From Entonaema liquescens (lineage: Eukaryota > Ascomycota > Sordariomycetes > Xylariales > Xylariaceae): a DNA stretch of 64,000 nt. The stretch lies in the NCBI GenBank assembly GCA_902805475.1, contig CADCSX010000009.1:496001-560000 (forward strand). The letters run 5' to 3'. Below are positions 45,182 to 57,000 of this stretch, one piece after another. Made by a program: the position numbers and the translations under genes. Within the stretch, counting starts at the first letter, position 1. Each line of letters begins with the position of its first letter. The notes under the pieces are model-generated. The model made no database searches. It was not told where the DNA came from and was given only the letters and a program-made list of their open reading frames with translations.

Positions 45182-46430
45182 ATGTTCTCCAAGCTTCTGT
45201 CTACCGCTACGGTGGTCCTCGCAGCCACTCAGCTGGTTTCAGCTCAGACCCATACCGACTGTGATCCCACCAAGAAGAGTGAGTTCAGCTTCAGCTTCAG
45301 CTTCAACTCAAGCTCTAGCTCATGCCTAGGAGTGTCGTTTGCCTGATTGCTAACATTGTACGCTAGAGTGCCCTGACGACCCTGCTCTGGGAAAGACTGT
45401 TACCGTCGACTTCACTAAGGGAGAGAACGACCTATTCAGTGTTGCTGACGGTACTAAGCTTACCTACGACAAGAACGGTGCCGTCTTCACAATTAATAAG
45501 GAGACCGATGCTCCTACTATCACCAGCACCAAGTATATCTTCTTCGGCAAGATCGATGTCGAGATCCAGGCTGCTCCCGGTACCGGTGTAGTTACCAGTT
45601 TCGTCCTCCAATCCGATGATCTTGACGAGATCGACTGGGAATGGCTCGGTGGTGACAAGGCCCAGGTCCAGACCAACTACTTCGGCAAGGGTGATACTAC
45701 CACCTACGACCGTGGTGCTTACCACGACATTGCCAACCCCCAGGACAACATTGTCAAGTACTCCATTGACTGGACTAAGGACTACGTCCGCTGGCTCATT
45801 AACGACAAGCAAGTCCGTGAGTTGAAGTATGCCGATGCTAAGGGCGGCTCTCAATTCCCCCAGACTCCCATGCAGATCAAGCTTGGAACCTGGGTTGCTG
45901 GTCGCTCCGACGCCCCCGAGGGTACCGTCCAGTGGGCTGGTGGCAAGACCGACTTCAGCCAGGCTCCTTTCGTCGCTCACTACAAGTCTCTTACTATCCA
46001 GGATTACAGCAACGGTGTTAAGAACGCTGAGAAGTACGTCTGGGCTGATGGCTCCGATGGTTCTTACCAGAGCATCAAGGTTATCACTGGTGACGGCAAG
46101 GAGGAGGACACTTCCTCCAGCAGCTCCGCCTCCAGCACTGCTAAGTCCACCAAGACTGCTTCTGAGGGTACTTCCACCAAGACCTCTGACAAGAGCACTT
46201 TGACCACCGCCACTGCCAGCGCCTCCGCTTCTGCTTCCGCCTCTGCCTCTGCCTCTGCCTCTGCTTCCGCGACTCCCAGTGGTAACAACACCTCGGCCGC
46301 TCCCTCTGGCAGCAGCAGCACTTCACCCGCTGCTCCTACCACCAGCGTCCCCACCACCAACAGCGGCATGAAGACCGGCTTCAGCACCGCTGCTATTGGT
46401 GCTTGCCTCATGGCCCTTTTCATGCTGTAA
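45182..46430 (+). CDS. GPI-anchored GH16 chitin-glucan transferase (Crh type)
   Basis: Predicted 386-residue wall enzyme that links chitin to beta-glucan outside the plasma membrane. Exons are 45182-45278 and 45367-46430. It begins with a signal peptide (MFSKLLSTATVVLAATQLVS). The catalytic motif DEIDWEWLG places the acid/base and nucleophile at Glu120, Asp122 and Glu124, and matches GH16 subfamily 18 (Crh1/Crf1). QTNYFGKG, YSIDWTKDYVRWLIN and KLGTWVAGR are also family blocks. A Ser/Thr-rich stalk follows, with a long Ser-Ala alternation (about 46215-46272). The last residues (GFSTAAIGACLMALFML) are a hydrophobic GPI-attachment signal. Codon use is strongly biased towards C-ending codons, more than in most neighbours, which suggests high expression. 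There is no separate chitin-binding CBM18 module. Confidence 0.94.
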
Positions 46431-48886
46431 ATGCATTTCATCTCGAATTTTGCTAATAGCGCCTTGTAAGGCGTTGGTGATTGGTGATCTGTGGTTTCCA
46501 CTGCTACGAACCGGCCCTTTTTAATTCTTCTGAACAATCCTTTTATACATAGCTAGAGCTCGATTGCCCTCCCGCGCGCCTTGTAGAAGGTAACGGGAAG
46601 GACGATCTACCTCTTTACATCCAAAGTATTGCTTATAATTACGGTTCACATGGATTACCCGGGCTTGACGTCCAACAGACTACCGGCTGCTGCGGTGCTC
46701 CGGCGAACGGGAAGGGTCAGTCATCGGAACGATTAATTGCATGTATATGGAGTTGAAGAGACGATACCTAAGCGGAGCTTATTTGGGGACGAGTGATATA
46801 TATAGGATTGGGCGGAATCTTGCAAGCTTCATGGCTGTGCTGCCATCCAACGCATGATACCAAGACGTACAGACAATATAAATGTTCATTTTGCAGTCAT
46901 TTTATCGCATATTTGTGAATTTTATTAAACTCGCGTTCTAGTGTCAGAAATCTTTTGTAGACTGTGTAAGCATTTTAGCCTTTGGTCTATTGTGTTAAAA
47001 AAATAACGATGAATTTGTATCTATTAATTGGAATATTAGCGAGTCCTTTCTCAGCTAGCTACAGCTAGCTCCAGCTAGTTCTGCGCTTAGATTTCATGAA
47101 ACTCATTAAATTTGAGTCCTAGATAGGGGTACTCACCTGGTTGTTTACCCCAGGTTGGTTAGCTCTGACGTCTCGGCGCGAGGATCGCTTCGCTATGACA
47201 TGACTACTTCCTTGGGAAAGTAAGTAAGCTGGGCGATCCTTGGCTAATAGTTCGACGGATTGCAATACGAACAGGCAAGCAATAGCCGACTGAAGATGAT
47301 TTATTCGAGGTTCCGCCAAGTTCTTGTATCCGCTTGGAATACTTGGCCGAATGGAACGAGTCGGGAGAGATTGGCGACGAAGGTGATCAGTATTGCTTTC
47401 TCCGGTAACTTGGGATCGGTGCCTATTAGCGGTGTGGATGACTGGTAGGATATTTTCTTTTTGTATGAGCTAGTTACCGCGACTCTGGATTATGATATGG
47501 TTAGTATATAACTAGTGTTAACATCATCGAACCTTGGTGTCCTCTATTGGGGTTATTGATCTTCAAGCGTGCTGAGATGCTACCGTATATTTGTCATCAG
47601 TGATGTATTATTGGTATATCTGCATGTATACGTCGCCATGGCTGTTATAACCTATGTCATAGAAATATGATACCACTGTTAGTCACACTCGGGAGTCATT
47701 TACTTCTCTTAGAACCCTTCCTCGCCCCTTCATGTTAAATCAGATTGTCAAAGATATGTGATGCGTTCTAATGGAAGAATGAGTCTCTTTGAGAAGGCAG
47801 TAGAGGGCCCGACGCGAACTAGGTGACAGAGGTGGTATGGGCTATGAGACTTAAAGATACACTTCCTACATGTAGATTATTATAAGACTGACTAGGTATA
47901 AGATTATGTAGCATAATTTACACTCGCCGGAGGCGTATCTAATTACTGAAGATCGAGCTATTCTTTTCATTACTATAAGATAGCTGCCTTGGGTAGTCGA
48001 ATGGCGAAGGACGAACGCTGTATACCGTAGGCACGCCCTAACGAGCCTCATAAACATGTCTCCTTGAGCCTTGCCGCTGCCACAGGAGATATTAGGTTGA
48101 GACTTTATGAGATGTATGTTTTCTGTACCTTAGCCCCTGAGTTTATATTATATGTGAGTCTATTCGCTAGGTATGCGCATAGCAGCGTATAGCCAGTACG
48201 AAACCTCTCTAGCCACAAGAGCTACCTATGATTATGGACAAATGATTGTAGGATGGTGGTAATTATATCCTTTCTAACTTGTGATTAAGGTTATCTGTAT
48301 ATCTTCAGGTTTTACCATATCAAGATCTCGCTTGAACATGAGCCTTTCGTTATTTTTATGACTGGTGTTTCACTTAAGTCTACACCTATACACTAATTTA
48401 TTGCTTCCCGGATATGTGGAATGGCAAAGTATGGGTATCGGAGTTCCCGAATCATTGGTCATATATTTGGAGTGCAGCTTTGTTACGCGGTAAGTGCTAT
48501 ATACTACTGAGTGTAATGATAGAAAAGCAATTGCAAATCTATGTCTTGCTAGAAAATCTGTATGATATTAATATTTCTGGAGCTGTACTGTCCTTAGTAG
48601 GGTCATTGAACTATATCCATTTAGTAGACTGGCTTGGGGAACGTGTTGAGGCTTACCCCCTGAGCAACAAGAGACATGAGCTTTAGGTGTTTATCTAGAT
48701 GGAAGAGTAGACCTCGGTTTTAGTCAATTAGAGGAGATTTTATTAAATGCAGGATAACTTTTGATTCCGACTAACGCATATATACAGACTACCTATAGCA
48801 ACCCCGGCCTCCTGTAGGAGTTCAATTCGCTTGAATAAAACTCTGAGAATGAATAACTTGAAACGTTTCCTACGGCATCCCGTGCC
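46431..48886. other. Intergenic, no supported gene
   Basis: GH16 3' UTR, then 2.3 kb without recognisable genes. CAGCTAGCTACAGCTAGCTC occurs near 47053. Open frames (47260-47448, 48414-48686) are short, lack introns that would extend them, and show no family features. Confidence 0.5.
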
Positions 48887-50320
48887 TCAAGGCATATTCT
48901 CTTTTAAACTTGCTGCCCATACTGCGCCGAATGATGCCGTCAGTAGCATCGAGCAAGTCGAAAACACTTTGCCGAAATGTTGGCTATCGCCGGCGACGTA
49001 TAATGCCACCACAACAAAGATATTCAACGGAATTCGTAGGATGCTGTAAACCTTGGCACGAACATCGTCGTCTACCAGGCGCCCCTTCAAGTAGCCGGTG
49101 CAGGGCCAATACATACCAACGCAAGCTTCAAAAAGACAGAAGAGCCAGAAAGTAGCATCCTCTGTTTTGGGACCAGCTAGTTTAACGAAACAGAAGTTGG
49201 CTGCCAGTAGGATTCCGACGAGGAGGCGGGAGTATTTGAAGGGCCGTTTCTGCATGACTATGTTGAATACCAATGCTGCTGCCATTGTTGACGCCATGAA
49301 GCTAGAAAAAATGTAGCCGTAAGGAAGCTCCCCAGCAGATTTCTGTACGGATTTAAGGGTTGGCGTCCAGAAGAATACGAAGAGATACATGGATCCCTCG
49401 AACATAGTTGAAGCGAAACCGAGGGCCAGGATTGACGGCTGTCTCAGTGTAGACCAGAGCCTGGACGCCTTAGGCTTGTCTGAAGACTTCGGGGCCATCG
49501 TGCCAAAATTCTCAACCTGCTTACAGATTAACATTGAGATCTAACTTAGTAGAGAGCTGCGACGCATACCCAATGGGCCCAGATGAGCTGGAGAGCTAGC
49601 CAAAGCAGTACAGAACTGAGCAGAAATGGTGCCTTTTTAGTACCAGTAACCCTTACAAGCCACTCGCTGACAACTCCGCTCACAATTGCCGAAAGGCTGT
49701 TAACGATGCTAGTGGTGGCATAAGTCCTGGATAAGTCGCATCCATCTTCAACAAGTTTACGTTCTCGGAAGTTGGTTACCATCCAGCTATCGAAGACACT
49801 AAAGAGAATGCTTGTGCTAATACCACCGAGAATACGTCCTAGGAACAGGAATCCAGTGGACGGAATGACGGTAAAAAAGCAAGACATGGCATAAAGGAGG
49901 CAAAAGATCATACAGATTGCCTTGCGACCATGTCTATCTGCTAAGGCTCCAATGTAGTATGCACTGATGGCACTGGATAAGAAACCCGTGGCGAAGAGAG
50001 TAGACACTAGGCGCTCAGAAACGCCATGCTCATCGCGGTATAGAGAATATAGGTACGGTCCCTATGAAGGTTCCAATTAGTCAATGGACGGCGGTAGTAC
50101 GGAACATCTTCGTTTCTTTACGACATACTTGAAGCCAATCAGCGCCCATAACAAGAGCATAGACCTTGTACCAATTCGCTTCAGGATGTTCATCATCTCG
50201 CGAAACCTGCTTGCGCGAGTCGGCAAGCTTCTTCAATTCATTCCGCCGGGTAGGCTGAGAAGCAAGGAGCCCGGCGCAGAGAATAAGTAAGCCATAGAAG
50301 CTTGTCTCGTAATAGCCCAT
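48887..50320 (-). CDS. MFS transporter, MFSD5/molybdate-anion transporter-like
   Basis: Predicted 437-residue major-facilitator protein with about 12 hydrophobic segments. Exons (minus strand) are 50320-50129, 50061-49570 and 49516-48887, all introns phase 0. The first segment (YGLLILCAGLLAS) is followed by ADWLQ-GPYLYSLY, the motif GALADRHGRKA between TM2 and TM3, FLGRILGGISTSILFSVFDSW, and in the second half STMFEGSMYLFVFFWTP and FEACVGMYWPCTGYLKG. These blocks are typical of the MFSD5/DUF791 group, of which an algal member transports molybdate. Substrate specificity in fungi is not settled, so the molybdate role is inference. Length is slightly short for the group, but no domain is missing. 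Confidence 0.87.
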
Positions 50321-50994
50321 ATTGACTTAACGGTGCTGTGCCAAGATTTCGGTCAATAAGTTGATTATAACTTGACATTAATTCAAGTTATTAAGATCTG
50401 AGATATGATGTCGAGGAATGATATTCTAGCCATTCTTTTATTTTAAGAGATGGCGCAGATAAAAAAACGAAGGAAGTGACACTTGTCGTTTGAAATTACC
50501 CGGAGTTGAGGGTCGAGCGCCACGGTGCTGCGACGAGATACGTTCGAGAAACTTGGAAGCTTGTTCCATCTTGACAGGTATGTTGGCTTAGAATTTTACA
50601 GGCAATAATATATTATACCTATATAGCATTATAGCATATGTAGTATACCCGCGATATTATTAAACGAAACATCCAAGGAAGTATGTGATGTAGATCGCAA
50701 ACCAAATGAGGCTCTATTCAGCCGGTTGTGTGTTGAGTAACGAGTTTGTAGCGAGTTCCGTAGCGAGTTCCGAGAGGAAACACTAGAAGAGGAAAGCCGA
50801 AAAAGGAAATACGGGGAAGTTCTCGGGGCAGACCCCACAGCGTACAGCGGGCATCTAAGGCAACTCCTACGGGCTTATCAGGTAGGTACCTAACTCAAGT
50901 ATAGACTTGTACCTTTTCATAAGCTGAAAATAAAAACCCCGCGTTGTTAACGACTCGGAGTGAGCCGGTCTCCCACTTACCACACGTGGTAATT

Positions 50995-51018
50995 CAGAGC
51001 ATCAGAGCATCAGAGCAT
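50995..51018. repeat. 8-bp tandem repeat, three copies of CAGAGCAT
   Basis: Three perfect copies in tandem in the spacer upstream of the Tco89-like gene. Same unit length as the other octamer arrays in this window. Confidence 0.85.
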
Positions 51019-51852
51019 TGAAACAGAGCCAAACCCGTTTACCGAGGAAAGGGGGAGATTCACCGCCACCCATAAAAAAAAAAACCATCAAAAATACTTA
51101 TGTTCCTGGCGATATATTTGATTGCGTTCATCCTATTCATTTTAGCTAGGTAAGCAATTTGTGATACTCATGTATGTTTGCTTTTTCTCGAGGCGATACA
51201 TGTACTGTATTACTAACGCACAAGGCACAAGGCATAGTGGAATTACTTACAGGTACATAAGGTAACCTGCAGCATGGAAGTAGAGGTACGGAATATAATT
51301 GGATATATCAAGTATATCAAGTTACACTAGTTCCGGATCCGATGATCGGTCCGGATACCATAGGTCTAGGTATTAAGACTGGATTCATAGAGGAAATTCC
51401 AAGGTGGATATTATCTTATTAAGTTAGGAACCGCTCGAACCTTAACTGGGTCTTAACTTTTAGTCTAACCTAGCTTAATGCCGTTGATGTGAACAGTGCG
51501 TTGTAATTATTTGTGGTAGACATCAATCTTAGATAATTCAATTCTCTTTTTTCGATCGTCGAAATTGTCAAATTACTTTACAACTTTTTTTTTTCTGCGT
51601 ATGTCCATTTCCATTTCCATACATATTGGTCAATCACTTTAGGTACATACCTACCTACTCATACTCCGTACCCATATCCTTAATACTCGCCTTTCGGTTT
51701 TCTTTCTCTTTCCCGTGTGCGCAGTAACTGTTGGCAGCTATCGTAGTAGCGGACATAGCTTGCCATCTTAATAGAGCTTGCATTGCATATACTGCACGTT
51801 ACTTGATCTTCCATCCCACATATTAATACTACCATTTCGTAATAGCTATCCT

Positions 51853-51892
51853 CATCCAGTCATCCAGTCATCCAGTCATCCAGTCATCCAAC
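51853..51892. repeat. 8-bp tandem repeat, five copies of CATCCAGT
   Basis: Five perfect copies, followed by CATCCAAC. The array lies about 480 bases upstream of the Tco89-like ATG. The unit differs by one base from the reverse complement of the ACTGGATC array at 429-468. Confidence 0.9.
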
Positions 51893-52368
51893 CGAGTTGG
51901 GATCATCGAACAGCCCAGTCAAAAGAAAAGGTCTAAGACTTTTACTTGTCAAGCCACATATCGGCCATTCCCCCGTCGACACATCCTTTTCTTGTTAAAC
52001 CGGGCTTACAGGACAATCAGTACGACAGTACATACTACATACTACATACTACACAACGACGCATTGACGGTACATACAATCTATCATACAACCCGCCCAT
52101 ACAAACTGCGCATCCTGCGTTGTGTTGTATTCTACCTGTGTACGACATTACCTTTCGAGCCATAATACCCAGTCCTTCTACTACTCTTACCCATCTTTTC
52201 TCCAAAAATCCAGACCTCCGAGACCTTTATCCCCGGACACCCCTCCCCCGGCCGCCTGGCTGTACACCGACGGACACGCCCACGCCCACGCCCACTTGGG
52301 CAGCTGAACTGCTCCTGGCTGACAGACGGAATCTTGTCATAGGCGCGAATAAGCAAATTACATGTACT

Positions 52369-54033
52369 ATGGCTAAGGATAATAACGATTCCGCCGCAAA
52401 TCCCCCCCAATCAAAACGGCCGCCCGTCAACCGCCATGACAGCGATTCCCAAGTTAGCGACCATGCATCCCACCAACACCACAGATCCAAACCCCCAAAA
52501 CACGTTGTAGGTGGAGGAGCCACTGGTCGCTTTCACCCTCGCGTGCCCTCGTCAAAAGCTTTACACAAAAATCACGCCTCAACCACTGCTAAATCAACAC
52601 GACGGCCACCCTCTCCTTCTCCCGAGCGCGCGCCCGTAACCACCCAATCACACCGTCGCTCCAATTCAGACGTAAAACTACAGGGCGACTCATCCTCCTC
52701 CAATCTCAACAAGAATCCTTCGCAGTCGAGTTTAAAGCGCAACCGTTCGCATGTCGAAATAGGAAAGCGACTCAAATCCACAACAAATCTCAAGCGATCT
52801 TCGTCCCATAAGGACGTCAATAAACTAAAAGGCGCAAAGAGCCAGGTCCATTTCGATCTCGGTAGTGACCAAGAAGACGAGTGGGTTGATGCGAGCGCAT
52901 CCGCCTCACCATACTTATCAAGACGCGGCTCGGCTGTTAGTAGCGAAGGAAAAGCGCCGCATAGCCGCGATAATTCACGACCTCAAACACCTCACGAGGA
53001 CACATCAGCTCGCAAAAAAGAGACCTCACCACGCCGCGAAACCGCCCAACATAATCAATATTTAACTTCACGATTATTACAACGCACGCCTTCTTCTAGT
53101 GCCCCGCCCCAAATGTCCACTGAGACCGTGTCGGTGCGCCATCAATCAGGCTCGCCTGAGTCCCAACTTAGCCACGGCCAATCTAGTCTGTATGGGACAC
53201 CCAAGAATGCTGCTGTAATAGGCAGTGGACAAGAAGAGCTCATTTCTCGTTTTGTTAACGGTTCCGGCCCTGGCTCCGGTCCTAATGTCGAGAATGGAGG
53301 CTTCTATCCACCGACGCGAAATCCAAACCAGCGTTCCGAGACTGTACGACGACCTCAGTCACTTGGTAATCTGAACCAGAACTATCGAACCTCCATAAGC
53401 GATGATGAGACCGACAGTGCTTTAGCTCCTCGGACAAGAAAGACGGTATACAAGCCTGCGCCGGCGGAAAAGTCGCGAACGCAGCAAAAATTAAACCTTC
53501 AGAGAGCGAGCTCATCTATCGAACCGGCGCAACCGGTCGGCGGCGTCGGGGTGGGTGTTGGCGTAGGTCCTCTAACCAGCGGCTATAGCTACGACAACCG
53601 AGACCCACGCATGGGCAAGCTACTTGAGCGCACAGGTATGGAGTACCTTGTAGTTAGGCGGTATCAGAATCCGATCGCGCGTTCGATAGCAAGGCTATCG
53701 CATCTGCCTAGCGCAAACAAGAGCCAGCATATACCTAAGCAGAACGGAAGTAACGGGACAGCAAACGGGAAAAGAACCTCGGGTATAAATGGTGCAAGTC
53801 GTCTTGGCTTAAGCCAGAGCCTTACTGATAGGGCGAAGTCGAGACCTACAACACCGTCGCAAGGGACGTCGATACGGGCTAACGGAGCAAATTCTAGTTT
53901 CGACGGCGAGGAGGAAAGACTTCACGAACGAATAAGCGGGTCTAGTTACGTGGATGGGGAAGATGACGGCGTTGCAAGTATCCTGCGCAATCTCTGGGAC
54001 AAGAGCATGGATCTTGGCGCGAGTCAGGACTGA
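52369..54033 (+). CDS. TCO89: TORC1 subunit Tco89-like protein
   Basis: Predicted 554-residue, largely disordered, basic and Ser/Arg-rich protein without introns. It resembles the fungal Tco89 subunit of TORC1, which anchors the complex at the vacuolar membrane. The supporting block is SQVHFDLGSDQEDEWVDAS followed by SPYLSRRGS. The C-terminal part RMGKLLERTGMEYLVVRRYQ is also characteristic, as is the acidic end (DDGVASILRNLWDKSMDL). The start is the ATG at 52369 (MAKDNNDS), the first in frame. Assignment rests on these short blocks, because most of the chain is low complexity. Many SxxR/RxxS sites would suit phosphorylation, which is inference. Confidence 0.75.
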   Translation: MAKDNNDSAANPPQSKRPPVNRHDSDSQVSDHASHQHHRSKPPKHVVGGGATGRFHPRVPSSKALHKNHASTTAKSTRRPPSPSPERAPVTTQSHRRSNSDVKLQGDSSSSNLNKNPSQSSLKRNRSHVEIGKRLKSTTNLKRSSSHKDVNKLKGAKSQVHFDLGSDQEDEWVDASASASPYLSRRGSAVSSEGKAPHSRDNSRPQTPHEDTSARKKETSPRRETAQHNQYLTSRLLQRTPSSSAPPQMSTETVSVRHQSGSPESQLSHGQSSLYGTPKNAAVIGSGQEELISRFVNGSGPGSGPNVENGGFYPPTRNPNQRSETVRRPQSLGNLNQNYRTSISDDETDSALAPRTRKTVYKPAPAEKSRTQQKLNLQRASSSIEPAQPVGGVGVGVGVGPLTSGYSYDNRDPRMGKLLERTGMEYLVVRRYQNPIARSIARLSHLPSANKSQHIPKQNGSNGTANGKRTSGINGASRLGLSQSLTDRAKSRPTTPSQGTSIRANGANSSFDGEEERLHERISGSSYVDGEDDGVASILRNLWDKSMDLGASQD

Positions 54034-57000
54034 TGTGGTATCATTGGAAGGCGTTTGATTTCGAGCCGGCTGGGAACACGAGGAGACTATTTACCTTAAA
54101 TTAACGAAGAGGATTCATTAAAAGTGAATTATAATTGGTAATGCTATTTTCCCGGCGTCTGTTATCCGCATTAGATGGGGACGGGTCATCATGTTCTTTA
54201 TTGATCATTCCGAGTCGATCCCTTCACGTCATGTATAAGGCGCGTGGACTTCTGCATTAGGGGCGCGGGTTTAAAGCGAGTCCGGCTCAAGGCTTGCTGT
54301 TTAGTTCGCCCGTATACTATTGAAAACGGGAATTCCATCTTATGACCTATTCATGAATTATCCCAAACTCGCTTATAACAAGGATGCTAAATACATAATA
54401 CAGCCCAACCAGCCAAACTCGTGTCTAGACTGGTCACCCCCTAGAAGCGAGCCATATAAACGTTGTAGCCGCGCTCTAGACCATGGCCCTTTTATTAGAT
54501 ATATTCACTTCGATCCCCAGTAGCACTTTGGTAGTCTATCGAGGTTCGGAGCCGTGAACGCTAAGATAAGGGACTGCAAATGCAGCAAGACGGATAATAG
54601 TAGACACTCCAACACTTGAGCGCGTAGAAAACCCAATACTATACAAACATCCACGTAACCGGCCGTATTGCACCACTCCATCTATTCCGAGCAAGAAATC
54701 GCTCGTAAATACGTATATCCATCACACAGCCACGGCGAGGAAACTTGCCAACGCGGCGTGCAGACTCGGCGCCCAGTCTTCGACATTCGTCCGGTGCGAG
54801 AGACGCGGGCCGTACAACTAAGGCATCTATTGATCTGGACGGTTGAAGATGGCACGGAACCGTCTTTGGAAGATTATGGTGGAGAGAAGTTCTATGATGT
54901 AGGCAAATAATTGGAATACGACGACAAAAAAGATCAGTTTGGAGAGGTAGACGATCCCGTCGTCAAATGGGGAGCCCGAATCCGTCATTTTGGAGGCGTG
55001 GGTGTGAGAGCGTTGCTGTCTGTCTTTTCGGTAGCGAAGCAGCGGGACGGTATTAGATATATATTGCTCTTATATATGTTGATATTAGAGCTGTCTAAGG
55101 GGTGCTTTGGTAGCGCTTTTTGTGTGTTGGATAGCGGGAAGAACTTGATGATCTAGAGAGATTTGAGAGATTATATGTATAGGCATGTATGCTAGTTAAA
55201 GCTCTTTCTTAGGTAACTATAAGTCTTGAGAAGCAATAGCAGGCATATTCGGTCGTGCTTTCAAACGTAGAAGGTGTTCCCTAGCAAAGTTCCGAGCAAC
55301 TGCAAGTGTTGGCATCATACCTAGGAGGAAACTCCCATCGTAGGTACACATACCATTTATTCCTAGCCAAGGTTTCATAGTTCACTAGATAAGAGGTCCT
55401 AAGCTCAGTATTGTAGAGTATAAAATCATAAACTACCTACTTGGGTATTGATTCTTGGTGAACTACTAAGGTGGCAGAGTGTCTCTCTAGGTAGAACTAT
55501 AAGATAGTAGGTAGTAGTTACATTTTGCACCGCATATGAAGAGCCGATAAGAGGTAGGAATAGAATTTTGTTAACATACATTAGGAGTAATGAGCTCAGC
55601 AAGACCGGGTCACTGACATAGCTGAGAGGTATTTATCGCAGCTATTCTAATAGCCTAAGAAGCTAAGAGTACATATGCTATCATAGCATGCTGTATGACA
55701 CGTTTGGTGCGACTACATGATGTATCACTAAATAGATATAAACAGTATCTCGTAGTGATTAACCTTGAATGTGACCTACAATGATGTGTGATGTATTTGG
55801 CGAAGACGTAGTGGTTGAGCTTTTATCTCCGGTTTACTGTAAAGCTGGAGAGTACTGGCTAAGGCTTCTCATAGGAAAGGAGATTAGAGCTGTTTAAGAT
55901 GAGTTAAGTTATTCAAGAACTTATAATGATAGTGTACCGAGTTTACAATAATATGTTCATTAACAAAATGCCGTTGGTAGTTCGTATGGAAAAGGATGTC
56001 ATCGTTAACTTTGTTGCTTCCAAAGATGCTCCCGAGCATCACGATAAGGTGCTTTCATAAATACCTGTTAAAATGAGCGCCCAAGGTAGTGCTTTCACGT
56101 ATAGTATATGATATCTTAGTATGGAATGCATATATGAGAATGGCCTCTCATACGGTTTATAGATCAAGTCAATATACAGGTACAGCTCATATAAGTACCA
56201 TATATTCCAGCAATATATAAGTTCCACTCACTTCGTTTTGCCTATATGCTAGATCAGACTAACTGTAAGGTTTCTATATGTGTTCTTATTGTCATCTCGC
56301 TTCTTATAATAACTATGCGTAAAACTTTGATTTGACTGTTAAGTTGCCATTATAGAAGATAGCAATATGAGATACATTGCTATGGGCACTTATATTATAT
56401 GTCATGCTTCCTTGAGATATTGAACTTCTGACTACGAGGATACTTAAGATTGTCGAAGGATAGATTACTAAGGAAGTTCCTACGAAGTTCGTAGCTCACT
56501 TTGGCAAATTGAGACTCAAGAAAGACTTGTAAGCTGATGAATAACGTAAGCGAATTTGGCCAATCAGATTCAAAGAGTCTCATATTGCAACATCTGCGAT
56601 CTAGAAGAGAGACTAGTAAATCTCAAAAGGAGGACGTTGGAAATAAACAGGGAGACTGAATGATGAGAATGATCCCTTAAGCCGGGTCTATTTTCCTTAT
56701 TGCCACTTGCTCAACATATGGTTTAAAATATTATATGACCAAAATGAGTTAAAATAGGATACGCCCTATTGATGACGTCTAAAATAGTGATAATAAAAGA
56801 CGATATTCCTACTTTGGGATTGATGCATACCAGGACGCAAGTCTCGCGGTGTGCGAGAAACGATCTCGGAAATAACTTCCTTCTGATATGAACCTTCGTA
56901 GGATTGATTTATTCGGATAGCCGTTTAGTAGTTGAAGCAAAACCTAGTAAGATCACCATTGATGATTGCTAATCCAGACGGGTCGTTGGGCTATCCCCTC

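Larger units (their letters stand above)
50321..52368. other. Spacer and long leader of the Tco89-like gene
   Basis: No separate gene is seen. Octamer repeats lie at 50995-51018 and 51853-51892. TAGGTACATACCTACCTAC lies near 51641, and a CCCACGCCCACGCCCAC tract near 52278. The frame of the Tco89-like protein stays open about 140 codons upstream of its ATG, without another ATG. Confidence 0.5.

Noticed and set aside
45432..46537. Long minus-strand open frames under the GH16 gene
   Set aside because: Antisense shadows caused by strong third-position C bias in the GH16 gene. The hydrophobic and Glu-rich look is the complement of Ser/Ala/Thr codons.
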